Origin: Ophioderma brevispina
Taxonomy: Eukaryota > Echinodermata > Ophiuroidea > Amphilepidida > Ophiodermatidae
Assembly (NCBI GenBank): GCA_023653785.1
Contig: JAMKCH010001667.1
Location: 62,001-126,000 of the forward strand
Length of the DNA: 64,000 nucleotides
Direction: 5' to 3'
Shown piece after piece: positions 22,002 to 34,600 of the stretch; position 1 is the first letter of the stretch; every line of letters begins with the position of its first letter. The notes under the pieces were generated by a model that worked only from the letters and a program-made list of their open reading frames with translations, did no database searches and was not told where the DNA came from. Both the position numbers and the translations under genes were made by a program.

Positions 22002-22345
22002 TTAAAGGTGCTTGTTCCGATTTATGTGCATTGTGTTCTCTACTTGATATGAGAGCCTGGCACTTGCACATACACCCCATCAAGTACCGTGGGAAACAAA
22101 CTTGCGGTTTTTGATTGTAGACGCAATAATGCATGTTGTAAAGTCCTATTCAATACTGTGCTAATATTGATGGTTAACCACTAAAACGGCGGTTTTTTGT
22201 TTATATCTTGGGAATAAAATGGATTTGAGGGCTCAAATTTCAGGACGACAATGAGAAAAATACGGCCTTTCATCTGATATCAAAATTGATACTACTTCCG
22301 GGTAAATCAGGGGGTCCCAAAGACGATCGGAACACGCACCTTTAA
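22002..22345 (+). mobile_element. TTAA-flanked MITE, family A copy 1
   Basis: The left end TTAAAGGTGCTTGTTCCGAT and the complement of the right end, TTAAAGGTGCGTGTTCCGAT, differ at one position, with TTAA on both outer edges. 344 bp. Best preserved of four copies (others 32540, 50239, 52419). Internal landmarks include CTACTTGATATGAGAGCCTG, CATCAAGTACCGTGGGAAAC, CCTTTCATCTGATATCAAAA and CTACTTCCGGGTAAATCAGG. No ORF. Piggybac-like mobilisation in trans is inferred from TTAA. Confidence 0.9.
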
Positions 22346-22965
22346 TATCCTCGGCATATGGATTACATGAGCTTTACCACACAATATTTCTGCATTAACT
22401 GTATAATGTTGGAACAGCATCTTTCAAAAGGTTTATCCATCCCATTAAAATAGTCCTCAAATGTCTTTTATGGATCAATTTATAAGATCTATTTGATACT
22501 CTCCAAAGAATTAACTTGGACAAGATTCATTCTGCATCAGTATCGTGTTTCAAACATTCCTTTCATCCATCCCAAATAGATCAATTTTCTTTGATTGGTT
22601 GTATTTCCCATTGTGAATAATAACAATTGACATGTTGCATAATGAATGGACCTGTAGCAAAATTTTTTAATGACATGCATGTATCAGTTGCAGTGAGGCC
22701 ACAGTAAGGGTCCCATGCCGCACAATGGCACATACATTAGTAGCCAAAACCAGATAGGCATGGCCAGTGTGCTGCACTAAGGATTATTGGATGGGGTCAA
22801 ATTCACTACACTACACTTTAGTCCCCAAACTGGCCCAGTGACCGAGAAACAAATTTTCCCCAGCAATTATTTTCAAAATAACTGGACATCTTTATTAAGC
22901 ATTGTTAAATTGGGGAATTTTAATACATTGAGGAACTGCACTAAATCACAACTACCAAAAGGTAT

Positions 22966-23327
22966 TTAAAGGTGCAACGAGAGATTTCACATAACAGTGT
23001 CCCCGAAAAAATGGTGAACAATTCCGATTTTTGCACTATTGCCAAGCTTTTTCCATCAAAAATATCCCCATCTAAAAGGATTAGTCTGAGAAATTTTTTC
23101 TTTGGTAGAAAAATGATTGAAAAATTTTCTTATTTTTTGTAGTATAGGAGCAAATACAATTCAGCCTCTTTTATTTGAAATATAAGCAAATCAAAATCCT
23201 TTTTTTCCTCGTCTTTTAAGACATTATGTAGCAATAGTTGGTAAGAAATCTATGAGTGTCATCTATATGAATTACTATTACAAATGACACAAATTGGTGC
23301 CTCAAAATCTCTTTTTTGCACCTTTAA
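22966..23327 (+). mobile_element. TTAA-flanked MITE, family B copy 2
   Basis: The left end TTAAAGGTGCAACGAGAGAT and the complement of the right end, TTAAAGGTGCAAAAAAGAGA, are near-identical inverted repeats. 362 bp. Best preserved of three family B copies (others 2909-3232 and the split copy 11066/13035). Confidence 0.88.
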
Positions 23328-23518
23328 GGGGCTACATGTAGTGAGTGTACTCACCCTAGCATGTTAAAATATTGTGCTTGAGGCTTCAACTCTTCGTGAC
23401 CAATTTCTGAATTTGCTGGGGAAATTTTGGGCCTAACATACGGGCTACACATCAACCTTAGCTGCAACTGCTGTAAACCGTGTGAGCCAAGAAGAATTTG
23501 AAATTAGCAAAAAGTGTT

Positions 23519-23874
23519 TTAAAGGTCCTTGGCCCGATCGCTAATAGCCTCGTCCCCGGGGACGCCATATTTTACCGACGTTTGGTCATAATTTTGGTAT
23601 CAGAAGAAAGCTACTATTTTTCTCATTTACCCTGTGAAATCTTAGGGCTAAAGGATGGTTGGTTGGGATGTTATGAGTGAAAATATGGCCCTTTTTGGTC
23701 GACCAATATTAATTCTACAGAGTACTCTATGGGGATTGCAAAATCACATTTTTAGCTCTCACATCAAAACGGGTTGAAATATCGGCGCGAAACTTTACAG
23801 ATGAGCTTTTGGGGTGAAGGCCATTCTATCAAGATGAAAAACTTAAAGACTTAAATTGGGCCATCCCCCTCTAA
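23519..23874 (+). mobile_element. TTAA-flanked MITE, family D copy 2
   Basis: The left end is TTAAAGGTCCTTGGCCCGAT. The right end is GGGCCATCCCCCTCTAA, where the outer TTAA has decayed to CTAA. Only about 190 bp separate it from family B copy 2. Internal blocks (TATCAGAAGAAAG, ATTTTTCTCATTTACC, GGTCGACCAATATTAATT) match 46079-46422 in inverse orientation. Confidence 0.85.
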
Positions 23875-26800
23875 TGTACATGCATACTAGTTCATATTTT
23901 TCTGCACCAGTGCAGAAATTCAGAGATTTAAAAAAAAAAAATCAAGTACAAGTAGTACACTTTAAATCTGGCTTTCTTGCAGATAACTTGCAAAAACAAC
24001 TTAAAATTAGTGGAGAACTGGCCCTGTGCTCATAGTACCGGTACTTGTTGTAAGTTTACGCACTGATGTAGGCCTACATGTAGGCTTCTTGGGGAAGTGT
24101 CTAGCACTGATAAGATTTCTGCATATTCAAGTTCAAATCTAAACCAAACAACATTATTTTACTTTAATACGATACATTGCAGATTGTTGTGAACCAGAAA
24201 TGGCAAAATGTCAACTTTTTGTCATCATTCTCAATGTTACGTGAGGAATTAGGATTGCAAAATGGCGGAAACTCTAAAAGGCCCAAATTACATGTAAAAA
24301 TAAAAAATGTTATGACATTAATGACACTCACTGTGATCATTATATAAGGAGTTAAGCCTATAATGAGACTGTCATCATTTTCCATGTACACGCCTAATCC
24401 AAACCAATTGTAATTACACTGTTTTGATTTCAAAACAAAGGCACACCTGTAGGAATATTTAGCTCCCTGTCTGTCTGACATCTCATTTTGGGTCTGTTAA
24501 TGGTCGATAACAAGGCAAAGTGCATTTTCAGCATTGCATTCATATTCGTAATTTAGTTACACTACCAATTGCTTTCATTGCTATCGTGGTTTTTAGTGTC
24601 TCATTTTCTTGGGTTTCTTTTGTGTGTTGACTGTACATGTAATCCCTAAAGTGGGTCGGGTCACATCGTCTATTGTATTCACACCCAAAAGTCACTTAGT
24701 GATGGTTATTTTTGTGAGGAAAATATGGTAATGTGCACGTAGGCCATGGTAACCCAATGTTGGGTTTTGATGCAGAAAGAGAACGTCACACAAAATGTGT
24801 GATAAAGTTGTTGGTTTGGTCACAATGATAGATAACTTTTGACACAGTTATTGTTAAATCTTTTTATTCTGAAATATGATAGCTATTTTTTGTCCTTAAC
24901 TTCACCCATGAACTAACCTACATTCGCTAGACCTAAATGACATTATGTGCATATTGTGGAAATGTTGAAGTTCAAAGTGCTTTCTACATATAGTCTGTTA
25001 CCTCATGAGTGACATTTTCTGTTTAATAAATTGACTAATGGTCAGTTCTTATATGTTAATTGTTTTCATGAAGTCATTTTATATTAATACTATACATGTA
25101 TATTGAAACCCATCCAATCAGCCAAATGTCAGATTTAAGCTCTTGCGATCATGATGTTGGATGCTGTTAAGAGTTGGCAGGGGGTAGGACATGCCAACCT
25201 AACAGCAACAGCAAATTAAAACCGGCATCAACTTCCGGGTGCTAGTCTGTTTCAAAGACTTAACGGTAGGAGGGCGCTCTTACGCATATCGAACGGTTAC
25301 ACACAGACTTGACTAAAGACTAGGCCTGGTCACGAATATTCAAATCTAAATGACCGTTATTGGAAATTACACTATTTTGCAGCGGGGTTAATCCACTAGC
25401 CCCGACAGATTTTGAAGTAAATATTTTTTTCTTAATTTATCATGATATTACTAAGATCTTTTGAACAAAGGTTTAAGAGATGATTTTTTTTAATGTCACT
25501 GGGACTAAGTTCTAAAGTTTACGAGAATCAACATTGATTCACGCAAATCAGTTTACGAGAATATTTTTGCGAGATCGATTATCAGATCTCACAAAAATTC
25601 TAGCCCTATTGATGGAAACAAAGTTGTTGTCGGTTCCAGCTACTTTGTTACATGAAAAGTTTTTGTGCAGACAATTCTATAGAGACTTGGGTTGGTTGCT
25701 TTTGAGGTCAAAATGTTAGTTATACTACATTGTCCTGAAAGTCTAGATTTGGGCAGTCATTCCTCCTCCCCTCCCTTCCCTCCTATCCATCCCCTCCCTG
25801 CTTTTGTCTTGCACATTGCATTAAGAACATATTCCATTTTGTTTTTTTCATTACATCCTCTATACTTCGATTACCACCAATAGGCGGGAATTATTCCGTT
25901 GTTATCTTTCCGCGCATACAAGTGAACCAAATGTACTCGCGCGTTTGCACAGAATCGAGCGCACCCACGCATATAATACATGTAAACAACTGCAACTTTT
26001 GCGTGGCCTGCGCTACAATATTCGATATCAGTTCGCACTTTATGAGGCCGCCTATTTGGGTGGTAATCCAAGTATGAGTACAATTACAGGGTGATAGATT
26101 GATTCCCAAAAATGGCCACAAGAATGAAACCCATTCTGTATTTAATGATTACTACATTGTACATTCTTGTAAGTACCTGCTGCCTTTTCATGTCTGATTA
26201 TGTGAATGGCTACTTAATAAAATTACCAGGTCAGTCTAGACTGGTGACTCACAGGTCGCCATTTGTTACAGTTGTACATGAATAAGACCAAACCCCTTTT
26301 TCAGGCGGAGGGACTCCTCCCACTTAGTCTTAGTTTAGACCGCCTGTCATATATACTACTAAAAGCTTCTGGAGTGGTCCGCTAGCGTTTCTTTATGCTT
26401 TGACATATGGGGCTTAGATTTGGTATGAGGTAGGGGAGGACGCGTCTTGACCTTTTTTGCCCAGTTTTTGGAATGACCAAAAAGGTCAAAGTTTTAGAGG
26501 GGCTCAATTTGCATTGAATGCCCTTGACCACCACATTTTGGTCAAAAGGCCTGCTGACCTGAGCGTAAAACAAATCTGAGGTCAAAGTCATGGCCGAAAA
26601 AGTTTGGAAAATTTGGGGAGCTCCTTCCTAAAAAAGTTGGCCATTGGAGGAAACTTGGCATTTTGAGGGAAATTTATTACATAGATTGCAAAATATCTTC
26701 CCGGGAAATTTACATTTTTTCAAACCCTGGTCAAAGGTCACACACACAGGTCAAAGGTCCACACATGGGGCAATGGGTTTATTAGATAAGTTTTTCTTCT

Positions 26801-28379
26801 GTCAAAATATTCAGCTTTTAACTGATTTTAAAATGTGAATGTACATGTAGTGATATGCCAGGAGCGGACATCCGGGCGTTCAACAAAACCTGCATAGGCA
26901 AGGCATTGCAACGGCATGGCAACAATGTTCGTATTCATGCTCGCTCCAAAAAACACTCATAATGTTGTACGATGACATTGAACTTAAAACGCGCAATTTG
27001 GCGCAGTTTGGTTTTTCACCGCGCGATTCGGGATTCCCTGGGCTTCCCCTTTGGTTTTCACCACATGTGACGTCAGCCCGCTCCCGGCTATATGATTAGG
27101 TCTATGTATTTTGTGCACCTTTTTCCAAATTTGTACATACATGTATGCAAACCCCCAAGATGACGTGTGTGTCATCATAACGCAGTTTGTTACAAGGCTC
27201 AACATCTGTAGTCACTTACTGGCCCCATCAGTTGCTCCAATCCAAAAGATCAAAATATTTGAATGTTGCAGGATTAGCTTTAAAGTGAAGAAGTCTGTAG
27301 AACTCTGTTAAGTATTTTTTTTTCCATCAAAAAATTGACAAAAATGGAAGAAAACAACAAGTGTGAAAGCATAATCTCCATTAGTGCATTTTGCAGAAGT
27401 GTCTAGACGGACATGACACAAATTATCAGATATTATTTGCTTGTGCTCTTATCACTCTTGGGTATATTACATGTAACTTTTACAAGCAAGGTGCAGAAAT
27501 CTGATTTTTTTTTTTTTTAACTTTCTAATTTAGCAATCACTATAGTTCAGCCTTTGACTTTTGAAAGTCAATCAAATTTGAAAACTAAATTTCGCGGTTC
27601 TCTCTTGGTTTTCTAGGTTTCAGGGTTTCTGGTTATTTTGGGGACTGGTTAGGGCGGGTGAGGCTGGTAAATTGTAGTGGGTTGCCAGTTGGGTTCATGT
27701 TGGCGGTGGTTGTGAATGCTTTCTGTTTCAGAACCTATCGGTTCGCTCTGAGCCATTTGTTAACCGAGGTTGGCTGGATTTGTATGTTGAATTGAAGCAG
27801 ACTTTTTCCTGCAAGTTGTTTATATGGTTTGAATTGATATCAATATGAATTGTAATTCCGTGCCTGCATATTCCGCTACTTGCACGTTTTTTTAAGTTGA
27901 CTGTTGACTGCATCTAGCTTATTCTATCTTCCAATCATTACCTCACTCAGGAGTAGATATTGTTGTTCTAGGTGCAGAATGGTGCTTGGTCACAGGACCA
28001 GAGATCAACAACTTGTTCAGGAAGAAAAGGGCTGGTGCAACTTAAAAAAAGAAGGTCTGTGTGGCTAACTAGCGGAGTGTGAGTGGCTTCAGGCGACTCT
28101 CCGGAAAATCTCCATTGACTGAGCTGAACCCAGTAAAGCTGGTAGGGGTGTTCCCGATGCAGATGTCACTTGGAAAAAAAATCTGTGATGGTAAGAGAAT
28201 TCTACAGTGGTGATGTTGTAGCTGTTGGTGGGAGAGAACTCTAGTTTGGTCTGATATAGACACATGCAAGTTTTGTAAGTGAAGGTGTCCAGAATTGAAG
28301 CTGTAAGTTTTTCTTGACAATTGCTTGGAATATGACGCCACTGGTTTCAATAATGCAATTTCATTCGCAAACACTTCCC
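23875..28379. other. Intronic DNA, no gene seen
   Basis: Short ORFs without domains. Notable small features are a 15-bp hairpin at 25163-25206 (GCTGTTAAGAGTTGGCA / TGCCAACCTAACAGC), two DR1-like nuclear-receptor motifs at 26728-26760 and an E-box/CRE cluster at 27062-27075 (see findings). Confidence 0.5.
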
Positions 28380-29240
28380 TTTCGTTTGTTTGTTTATTTT
28401 GATTTTTAATTTATAATTCTATATTTTATTCATAGTGTTTTATTTTGTTTTTATGTAAATTGTTTTTTTTTTTTTTTTAATTTTTTAGTGTTATTTAGTT
28501 TTTATTGTACCTATTTAGTCATCTTTAATTGGTTTATTTCCATGTTTTTATGAAGCGACTTACTTTATTTAATAATTTAGTGTTTTTTGATTTTATGTCT
28601 ATTATATGTTTCATTTCGCTATGTATTTATTCCATACTTTTTGGGTTTTTTGATTAATTGTATTTGTGTTTGTTTTTTTTTATTTTCTTATTTAGTCATC
28701 TTTATTTATGTTAAGTGTTTAATTATTTAAGTTATTTTCATTTTAACGATTTATATTAGTAATAATTTTTGTGTATAGGCTTATGATTTATTAATTTTTA
28801 AAATATTTTTTTTTATCCCCCCGTTTATTTTTTATTTTCTTAACCATTTGGCTTTTATTTTTTATTATTTTTGTCCGTTCTTTATCATTTATTTTGTACT
28901 GATTTTTTAAAAAATTATTTAAAAAAAGAAACAATTTTTTATTCATTTTATATTTCTATTCCTTTTTGGGGAAGGCGCTATATAAATTCTGTTATTATAT
29001 AAGATTCAGATAATTTTAAAAGTTTTTTATATTTTGACAATTTAAACAATTTTATTTTCTGAATTCTAAGACTAGTTTACTACGATTTTTATTTGGTTTT
29101 TATTTTTTACAATATTTTAGTAATATACTTTCATCTGTTTTCTGTTTAATTATTTTTTTCGGTTCTTTTTTTTTAATGTTGTACTGAAAATTTTTTTCTT
29201 TATTTCATTTCCATTATTGCTATTTTATTCATTTTTATTT
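28380..29240 (+). repeat. T-rich low-complexity tract with LINE-tail-like motif
   Basis: About 860 bp dominated by T and A with TTTATTTT words and very few G or C. Near 28975-28988 it carries GGCGCTATATAAAT followed by TTATTATATAA, a form often seen at the 3' end of CR1/L2-type LINEs and derived repeats. It may be the 3' UTR and tail of one LINE copy lying just before the RT fragment of another. Confidence 0.5.
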
Positions 29241-29329
29241 TGTGTTAATTCTTTGTTATGCTTTTAAGGCCTATAGTATGACTTTTTGTGATGGTCATAC
29301 TGCAAAAAAAACATCTCTGGTTACAACAA

Positions 29330-29895
29330 CCCAAACAATAAAAATTTCTAACAATACCAAGCAAAGCCAATATGCTGCATCAAAAGCTTCTAAATCCTTG
29401 GGTTTCATCCAAGAAACTTCCATCATGCATCTATTAATATCAAAAAGGCTCTACCATACTCTTGTTAGACCCCATCTCGAATCTGGACTGCGGCCTGTGA
29501 TCACTTTCCAAGCAAAGGAATAAACATCTTGAAAATTCCAACGGAGAGCAGCCCGATTCCCTACTGGGCATTTCCAACACCGTGAAGCTATGTTACCGAA
29601 ATGGCTATCGCACCCTCGGCTGGCTAAGTCTAAAAGAACGCAGAAAAATTCACCATTTCCTCTAATCAAAATACAACATGATAACTTGACATCTCCGAAC
29701 ACAATTCCACCCAAGACCGCAGGTCACGAAGAGGACATACCCGAGCAAACTCAAAATCTACACCACCAATCTTGCATCACTCGCCAACTCATTTTTTTTT
29801 TCCCACGAACAATACAAGACTGGAACTGTTAACTCAACAACACATGATCAACAACAAGAACCGCTTTAGTCAAGCCTTCTTACTCCTCCTTAGTA
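29330..29895 (+). pseudogene. Decayed non-LTR retrotransposon, 3' end of reverse transcriptase ORF
   Basis: Fragments in shifting frames give the typical C-terminal end of a CR1/L2/Jockey-like RT: KASKSLGFIQE, then LYHTLVRPHLESG (the thumb LVRPHLEY motif), FQRRAARFPTG (QRRAARFVT motif), GYRTLGWLSLKERRK (LGWxTLxxRR motif), LIKIQHDNL (YKIxHxLV) and finally FFPRTIQDWN (PRTIxxWN motif). The order matches intact elements, but stop codons (for example 29521-29523) and several frameshifts interrupt it. The palm/catalytic FxDD part is absent, as expected for a 5'-truncated copy. Dead element inside the putative intron. Confidence 0.88.
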
Positions 29896-31297
29896 AATTT
29901 CTGTGACCCCCCACTCCAGTCAAATTCCCTTATGGAGTCTAATGGAATCCTTGGAGGTTTTACTACCAAGTACCTGAAGTATCCATTAGTTAAATTTCGT
30001 CAAAAAAGCTCTTCCATGTAGCCCCCCGCTATTTAAAGAAAGCTCTCGACACTTCATAGCCCGGGACACGACCACAATCAATGGAGTGGTCTAGTCAAGC
30101 AACCTTGGACTATACCGCTATTATACACCTGTACCTTACAGCCCAACTACCCTCGTTAAAAATCGCCCGAGGGGAAACACCATCACTAATTTTCCTTTTT
30201 TTGGGCAGCAACATTTATTTCACTACACGTATCCGTGATTTTAAACAAAATCCGAACTCTAGAAAGCGCAATTTCAGATACTTCTTTAAAGCATGATAGG
30301 CTGATTTACATAACTTCAAAATCAAGTAAACAAACCCACACTTTCCAATTTAAATAAAAGCAACAAATTTACAAAAAACACCCGTTTTTTACCCAAAAAA
30401 CTTCAAGCTAAAGAATTCCACCGCCAATTCTAGGGGGCAAAAAACCAGCACGACAGTAAATTGCACGTACCATTTTCACCCGGCCGAATCGTCCGACATT
30501 TACGACATCCTCGAACAAAAACGGCCCCAAAATGGCCCGGTAAAAGTAATATACTGTCCGCTACGCGACCGATAAATAGCAATGGGAAAAGGAAATATTT
30601 AAAAACCAATTAAAAAAATGCCTGCTGTGCCACTAATCCGCTGTCTTCATTTTAATCGGGTAGCTTACAGAGGTCCAAAGTGCACATAATTTTGTACATA
30701 ACCTGACGTTTTTTGTTTATGTGTACTTTGTACTTTATGCATTTCCATTGATAGGCTTGGTGACATTGCCAATCATAGGTATTTTCCTCTCGATTAGTCT
30801 TTTGATGACCATTATGTTTTTTTTCCACCGGCCTTTTCATCAATATCTATTTACCAAAGAGGCAATGGGAGAAGAACCAAAGTACTTTTATTGTAATTTT
30901 TTTGAAGAGGTGGAATATGGAAAGTGCACTATGGAATGTGATTATTTTTCTAGTGCTTTTTCAAGAGTAAAACCAAAACATGTGAACTTTTCTAGTTTAT
31001 TATTTTAGTTTATTTACATAACCAGTCAAAGCAATCACACGCACACACTGTCAAAACTTGTACTTTTTTCATGCATTAAAGATCAAGCACTCCATGGGCT
31101 TCAGTTTTATCCCCAATAATTTCTGACACAAACCTTTATTTAGACATACATGTAGAAATTGCTACCAAAAGGAACCAAATGGCCGGGATCCTTTCTTGTA
31201 TTTCAACTATGATCATTGGCACCTCTAATTTCTGAGAACTAAAACATGCGTGCAAACTTTTTCAAGTACCATGAGTTCTCTCACTTTCTCTATCTAC
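29896..31297. other. Intronic DNA, no gene seen
   Basis: A 95-codon ORF at 30721-31008 is hydrophobic at its start but resembles nothing known to me. No other support. Confidence 0.45.
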
Positions 31298-31637
31298 TTA
31301 AAGGCACTATCAGTGATTTTTTCTAATAAAAAAAATCATCAAAATCCAAATTTTGCTTGTCGGTAACGAGTATATTCTAACACACCCTGCAAGTTGATCG
31401 ACTGAAAGCCAACCCATAGAACACATCGATATTTTAGTTGTTACTGTCTGAATGGACACTTAATGCAACACGTAATTGAATGGATATTCATATCCTTGCA
31501 CACTGCTGTTTTCTTCCTTTTCTTACACTTTTTTTCAGTTGCAAAATAACTTGAGAATTCTTCAGCCTTAAACCTTCACTTTTGCAAAGTTCAAATATTT
31601 GTATTTTCTTTCAGGCGAATACTGAATATGTCTTTAA
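31298..31637 (+). mobile_element. TTAA-flanked MITE, family F (single copy)
   Basis: The left end TTAAAGGCACTATCAGTGAT and the complement of the right end, TTAAAGACATATTCAGTATT, match imperfectly. The outer CTAC and GTAG also mirror each other. The 340-bp length and TTAA borders agree with the other families. Only one copy in the window, so the call rests on its ends and size. Confidence 0.6.
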
Positions 31638-32315
31638 GTAGAGAAGTACACTGTTTGTGTAAATCTTTTAAGAGTTCCACCTTCAGTAACCCAAACTTTA
31701 TAATCAAATTAATGCTTTGTATTTTGTTACAACTGTAATTAACACATTACCTAGGTTGAATATTCAATGACTGTCACCTTATAAAAACTCAAGCCATGCA
31801 TTAAATGAGAAGAAATATCACTACTATTGAAAACAATTTTGATTAGTGATAAACTCCCTGGTAACAAATTCCTGATCATAAACCTTGAATAGACTGTGAA
31901 ATTCATGGTGATCAAAATAGTGAAGAACATTTGTGGCCATTATTAAGAAGTACTTATTCACATAACGGTTTCACTTTTAGTGATTAATGCCTTCTAAAAA
32001 GAGGAAGGATTTTGCACGGGACTATCCATAAACCTGCGATTTGTTGAGTTGTTGATCCATTGAAATCAAACAAAGAAAAATTCTAAAAATGAACAATTAA
32101 CTGAAGTGCTTAATTATAGTAGGCCTATTAAACTTAAAGTACCAGAATTATATCTTTTTAGTTCTGGTCACATTTTCTTGTTTAAATAGGTGAAAGGGAA
32201 AATTGTAGGTACAGCAGTTCAGTAAGCTATTGTTACATAGCGAGAATAAGTTTTGATCCAGGTGTTCAATCATTTGAACAATATGATGTGGAAACTCATT
32301 TTGTAATAATCAATC

Positions 32316-32466
32316 GGGGCGGATCAAGGATTTGAAAAACGTCAAAATTACGGGGTGGGAGGGGGGGGTGAAGGCTGAAACTTGTCCAAAAATGGGCCTT
32401 GATTTTGCCAAGATTTTGCAGAATTCGGGAGGCGCGTGCCCCCTCGCCCCTACCTGGATCCGCGCC
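32316..32466. mobile_element. Small element with GGCGGATCMAGG-type inverted ends
   Basis: The left end GGGGCGGATCAAGGAT and right end CCTGGATCCGCGCC are inverted complements with a few changes. The interior has G-runs opposite C-runs (GGGAGGGGGGG against GCCCCCTCGCCCC). 151 bp; typical of small hAT-related foldback repeats, though no target duplication is clear. Confidence 0.55.
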
Positions 32467-32539
32467 ATGATTAATATAATAAACATTCTTAGCCACTAAT
32501 GCAGATGCCTCAAGGCACTGCACTTAAAAAAAGTATATA

Positions 32540-32869
32540 TTAAAGTGCTTTGTGTCCGATTGGTCTCTTGTGTTCTCATACTTGATATGAGAGCTGGCAC
32601 TTGAACCTACGCCCCATCAAGTACGGTGGGAAACAAACTTGCGGTTTGAGGGTAGAAGCACTAGTGCATATTGCAAAGCTATTCAATACTGTGCTAATCT
32701 GATGGTCACCAATGAAAACAGCGTTTTTGTTTATATGTGGGAATGAATGGATTTGCAGGGCTTCAATTTATGACGACAATGAGACAAATACGGCCTTTCA
32801 TTGAATCAAAATTGATACATTTCGGTTGAAACAGGGGTCCCAAAGACGATCGGAAACACGCAACCTTAA
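32540..32869 (+). mobile_element. TTAA-flanked MITE, family A copy 2 (diverged)
   Basis: Same order of blocks as 22002-22345 with many small deletions; ends TTAAAGTGCTTTGTGTCCGA and GATCGGAAACACGCAACCTTAA. 330 bp. Oldest-looking of the four family A copies. Confidence 0.85.
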
Positions 32870-34517
32870 GTCCCCATTTATTATAGAATTAAGCTAATCT
32901 GTGGTCAGATCAAGGATTATTTTATTTTAATAATTTTAGAAAGCACATCAACTTACATATGAGCATTGTTTACATAACAACATAAACCTCTGACTATTGG
33001 ATCTTTATAAAACTAAGGGTGTTGTGTACATGTTCATGCACATGTACCTTAAATGGAATGTGCACATAAATGGAAGGTGCCAGCTGCACTGCATTTGTTA
33101 ACCCAAAGTGGGTAAGACTTCAGAAAGAAATTCTTGTTTGGCCAGAAAGGGAATAGACTCCTAGATTAGGCCTATATCTTCAGTAGAGAGTTCTTATACA
33201 CCCTCTCCACAGAGTCAATGGCAAGGTCAAATTGGCGAATGAAATTCAATGAACTCTGCGGGAGGCAACCAATAAACTTAATAAAACTGCTTTCTTGTGC
33301 CACGGGGTGAAATTCACTTAAGCCTGTTGAATTCATAGGTTATTCCCTTGTTGTCTAGATTGTTAGATGTTTTTGTTGCCCAAATCATTCAATTCAAACA
33401 TGAAACTGTGGTTCTGTTAGGATTCAACTCATGCCCCGAGAGCTACTCTACATAAGGTGGAGTCCATTGTCATTTTAAACACATTTAACATCATTGGATG
33501 TTTGTGGTCGAAGCTTACTTTTGTCTTCTGGATTTCAACAGCTTTTGGAGGGGAGGGGCAAAAAGAGAAAGGGTGAAGAGAAGGAGAGAGGGGTGATTGT
33601 GTGAGGTTGAGATTACATGTGATGCTATGTGTCAACTTCTTCTGAAACCTTTTGAGAAATTATGACATTGTTCTCAGTTAAAAATTACAAACATTATTGC
33701 AGTATGTACCTGTACTAGAGAATTTTGGTTCATATGATTTTTGCAAGCAAACAGGGCACAATTTTGAAAGCCCACAAATATAATTTGATAGGTTACCTGT
33801 ACATGTTGGGGAGCATGTTGGCTGGTTAAAACTTTAGGGAATTCAAAACACCACAAAAGTTGAAAAATTGCAGAACATTAACTCCCCACTGTCTGAAAAA
33901 ACCTGAGAGTCTACATGTAGTAAAGGTATTAAATGCTGTGACATGAGGATAGGAAAGATTTAGGAAAGGACAGCACACTTTTCAAAAAAGCAAGGCTGTT
34001 TTTGTTATTGTACTTTGTATGAAGTTGTGTTAGTGTGTATTCACTCTCTAATCCCATTAATATCAATGGGAGTCATTTTCAACCTGCATGCTATGCACCC
34101 AATACACCAACAAATGAGATCTTTAAAGGGGGCTTGAAAACGTCAACAGAAATTTATGCAAGTTAAACTGAAGTAATGTCATATCGTATAGATTGGTGGG
34201 TCAAAATGTACAGCCATATGTAGGAGTCTCATTAGGCACACAAGTACAAAATTCGTTATCTTCCCAATGATATACGGATTAGCAAAAGGTTGTCCCCAGA
34301 GTGCTTTGCAAAATGGAAACTGAGTTAAATCATGCCCTGAACTATGTGCTCTATGGGATGCATGCCATGAACTATGCTAGATGTGCCATGGTGGACACGT
34401 AGTTAAGCCATAACACTATGCTATGCTGTTGTGTGCGTTATGCGGCTTGTCATAATTGTATGCCTGACCTATGCATATTGTGCTGTGCAGGAGAATTTCT
34501 ACTTCATGTCCTTTTTC
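32870..34517. other. Intronic DNA, no gene seen
   Basis: No coding, RNA or repeat feature supported. Confidence 0.45.
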
Positions 34518-34600
34518 TTATTTAGGTAATTACTCTCGTTATTTAGGTAATTCCTTTTGTTATTTAGGTAATTCCCCTAGTTTTTAGGTAATTCATTTAG
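34518..34600 (+). repeat. 21-bp tandem repeat, four units
   Basis: Four head-to-tail units of TTATTTAGGTAATTNCTNTNG; the first ten to fourteen bases are nearly invariant and the last six vary. Confidence 0.85.

Noticed and set aside
30721..31008. 95-codon ORF with a hydrophobic N-terminal half
   Set aside because: Could suggest a small membrane protein, but the composition follows T-rich DNA, there is no family match that I recognise, and there are no splice or poly-A signals that fit.
34518..34600. Regular short repeats that might suggest a CRISPR array
   Set aside because: Contiguous 21-bp tandem units without unique spacers of constant length, in an animal genome context.
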